Part shown: piece by piece, positions 12,297 through 13,282 of the stretch
Layout: each line of letters starts with the position of its first letter
Position numbering within the stretch: position 1 is the stretch's first letter
NCBI GenBank assembly: GCA_964415445.1
Contig: CAYQAE010000052.1
Coordinates: 1-13,282 of the forward strand
Source: CAYQAE01 sp964415445 [NCBI: uncultured archaeon]
Lineage (GTDB): Archaea; CAYQAE01
Direction: 5' to 3'
DNA length: 13,282 nt
The notes under the pieces: generated by a model
What the model saw: only the letters and a program-made list of their open reading frames with translations
Databases searched by the model: none
Told to the model about the DNA's origin: nothing
Position numbers and translations under genes: made by a program

Positions 12297-12998
12297 ATGG
12301 CAATAGATACTTCATATGTATTATCCTATTCGGTTTTAGCTATTATTGAATTTGGAGTTTTTTTTCTAAGCTTATTAGTTTATAAGAATACAAAAGGTGC
12401 ATCTTTAGGATATAAAAAATGGGCAATAGGAACTTTTATATTATTGATATCTAGTATCCTGTTTATAACAGCTGCAACAGTATTTGAATGTAGTGAAGAA
12501 GTATCAAGCAATAAAAATGAACTTCACAAAATTATAATTGGTTCAATTACAGCAATAGGATATTTCTATATCCCTGTTGGTCTTCTTTACTTTTCCAAGG
12601 ATTTAGGTGTTAGTAATTTTGATGAAGATTTAATTAAAAAAAGCCAAATTATATTTTTCAATGCTATTTTTTCAATAGCAATCTTGTATATAGTTCTATT
12701 TCCTTTTTTTAAGATTTTATCTATTGTGGGAGCAACTTTAAATTCAATTTATGCATTTGTATGGATTTTTGCAATATTTGAATATAAAGAACCATATCAA
12801 AAAATACTCAAAGGAACTAATTTTGGATGGACATTAATGTATATTGGGATGTTTGCAGGTCTTTTTAGTGAAATATTTAATGTACTTTTTTTTGTTATCC
12901 CAGAAGTTGAAATACTTCAAATTATATCTGAAATAATAATGGCTTTTGGATTTATTAGTGCATTCACAAAAATAGCAAAAATGGTAGAGGCAATTTAG
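12297..12998 (+). CDS. Seven-helix membrane protein, GYFYLPI/KLAKMVE family
   Basis: A 233-residue protein, paralog of the genes at 11512 and 8085. It starts MAIDTSYVLSYSVLA; helices are predicted near 9-29, 42-64, 83-103, 118-140, 147-166, 180-201 and 208-226. Conserved features are the basic loop YKNTKGASLGYKKWA, GYFYIPVGLLYFSKDLG with following NFDEDLIKKSQ, a fifth helix FVWIFAIFEYKEPY and the terminus FTKIAKMVEAI. The acidic and lysine-rich 'D.(D/E)..LIKK' after the third helix is shared with the 11512 gene and may form a cytoplasmic contact, which I infer from position only. The frame is intact and the start is supported by a TATA box at 12265-12271. Downstream, 13010-13044 is A/T-rich with a T run at about 13034-13039 that may end transcription. 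Confidence 0.75.
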   Translation: MAIDTSYVLSYSVLAIIEFGVFFLSLLVYKNTKGASLGYKKWAIGTFILLISSILFITAATVFECSEEVSSNKNELHKIIIGSITAIGYFYIPVGLLYFSKDLGVSNFDEDLIKKSQIIFFNAIFSIAILYIVLFPFFKILSIVGATLNSIYAFVWIFAIFEYKEPYQKILKGTNFGWTLMYIGMFAGLFSEIFNVLFFVIPEVEILQIISEIIMAFGFISAFTKIAKMVEAI

Positions 12999-13282
12999 AA
13001 GACAGATATTTTAAAGAAAAAAATTTCTATTTATTTTTTAAAATATTAATAGAAAGATCTTTATTTTATGTTATTTGAAGTTCACAAATATATATTTTAT
13101 ATTTAGTAGGGTATTCAATACTCTTTTTGTAATGAGATATTATCTTTGCATCAATAGATATATTTTATCTACTATCCTATCTATAGAGAAATTGATCTTT
13201 TCACAATTATCAAATAAAGTGAATTGATATAGGCTAGGAAAAAACAGTTTTAGAACAAGTTCTTAATTCGTTTATATTTTCA
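12999..13282. other. Non-coding A+T-rich end of the window
   Basis: No reading frame of useful length is present on either strand, and no RNA gene or repeat is recognised. A T-rich stretch near 13034-13039 could end the preceding transcript, and TATATATTTTATAT near 13090-13103 could be a promoter for a gene beyond the window, but neither can be supported further. Confidence 0.35.

Noticed and set aside
13252-13263. Short inverted repeat AGAACAAGTTCT near the window end
   Set aside because: Five-base arms are expected by chance in A/T-rich DNA and no gene lies next to it.
1-13282. tRNA, rRNA or CRISPR loci
   Set aside because: I saw no cloverleaf with a GGTTC(A/G)A-type arm plus matching acceptor stem, no rRNA-like conserved blocks, and no evenly spaced repeats. 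This was read by eye, so a weak candidate could be missed.

Overview
The window is strongly A+T-rich and looks archaeal. Several genes have a TATA-like box centred about 26-29 bases before the start codon and no Shine-Dalgarno sequence (for example 1872-1878, 5298-5305, 8802-8809, 8872-8879), which is the leaderless-transcript pattern of archaea. The gene content agrees: a VapBC-type PIN toxin pair, an archaeal RNase J-like beta-CASP protein, a PMT-type glycosyltransferase and the tail of a CGP-CTERM-like surface protein. CGP-CTERM tails are best known from Thermococcales, so a euryarchaeal source is possible, but I cannot place the organism more closely.

Left part (1-3950) is accessory DNA. 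It holds the end of a VapB-like antitoxin and its PIN toxin, then a mosaic of remnants and small genes: a broken C-terminal piece of an AlbA_2/HATPase-type regulator, a two-helix membrane zinc-ribbon protein, a 65-residue two-helix membrane protein next to a predicted PD-(D/E)XK nuclease, a 43-residue ORF, and a Doc-type toxin interrupted by TGA just before its catalytic motif. The last 63 bases of the RNase J-like gene occur twice, identically (534-596 and 3884-3946), and bracket this block. This resembles insertion of a small element into the 3' end of that gene, although no integrase is visible.

Middle part (3880-7551), mostly minus strand: the intact RNase J-like gene, a second truncated AlbA_2-family remnant upstream of it, a PMT-family membrane glycosyltransferase, and a decayed stretch of about 680 bases with a third regulator remnant and the CGP-CTERM-like tail of a lost surface protein.

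Right part (7618-12998): a membrane-anchored LEA14/WHy-like protein, then six genes on both strands, one after another, for membrane proteins of about 230-260 residues. Five are intact; the first has an apparent frameshift. Each has about seven predicted helices and no soluble domain. Three (8085-8779, 11512-12222, 12297-12998) are clear paralogs sharing an internal GYFY(L/I)P motif and a C-terminal K(L/I)AKMVE tail; the other three look unrelated to these and to each other. I recognise none of these families. The cluster of stand-alone receptor-sized seven-helix proteins is the most unusual feature here. Two apparent frameshifts, in the 591 regulator remnant and the 8085 membrane gene, would each be repaired by one extra base in a seven-base A/T run, so sequencing error must be excluded before calling decay.
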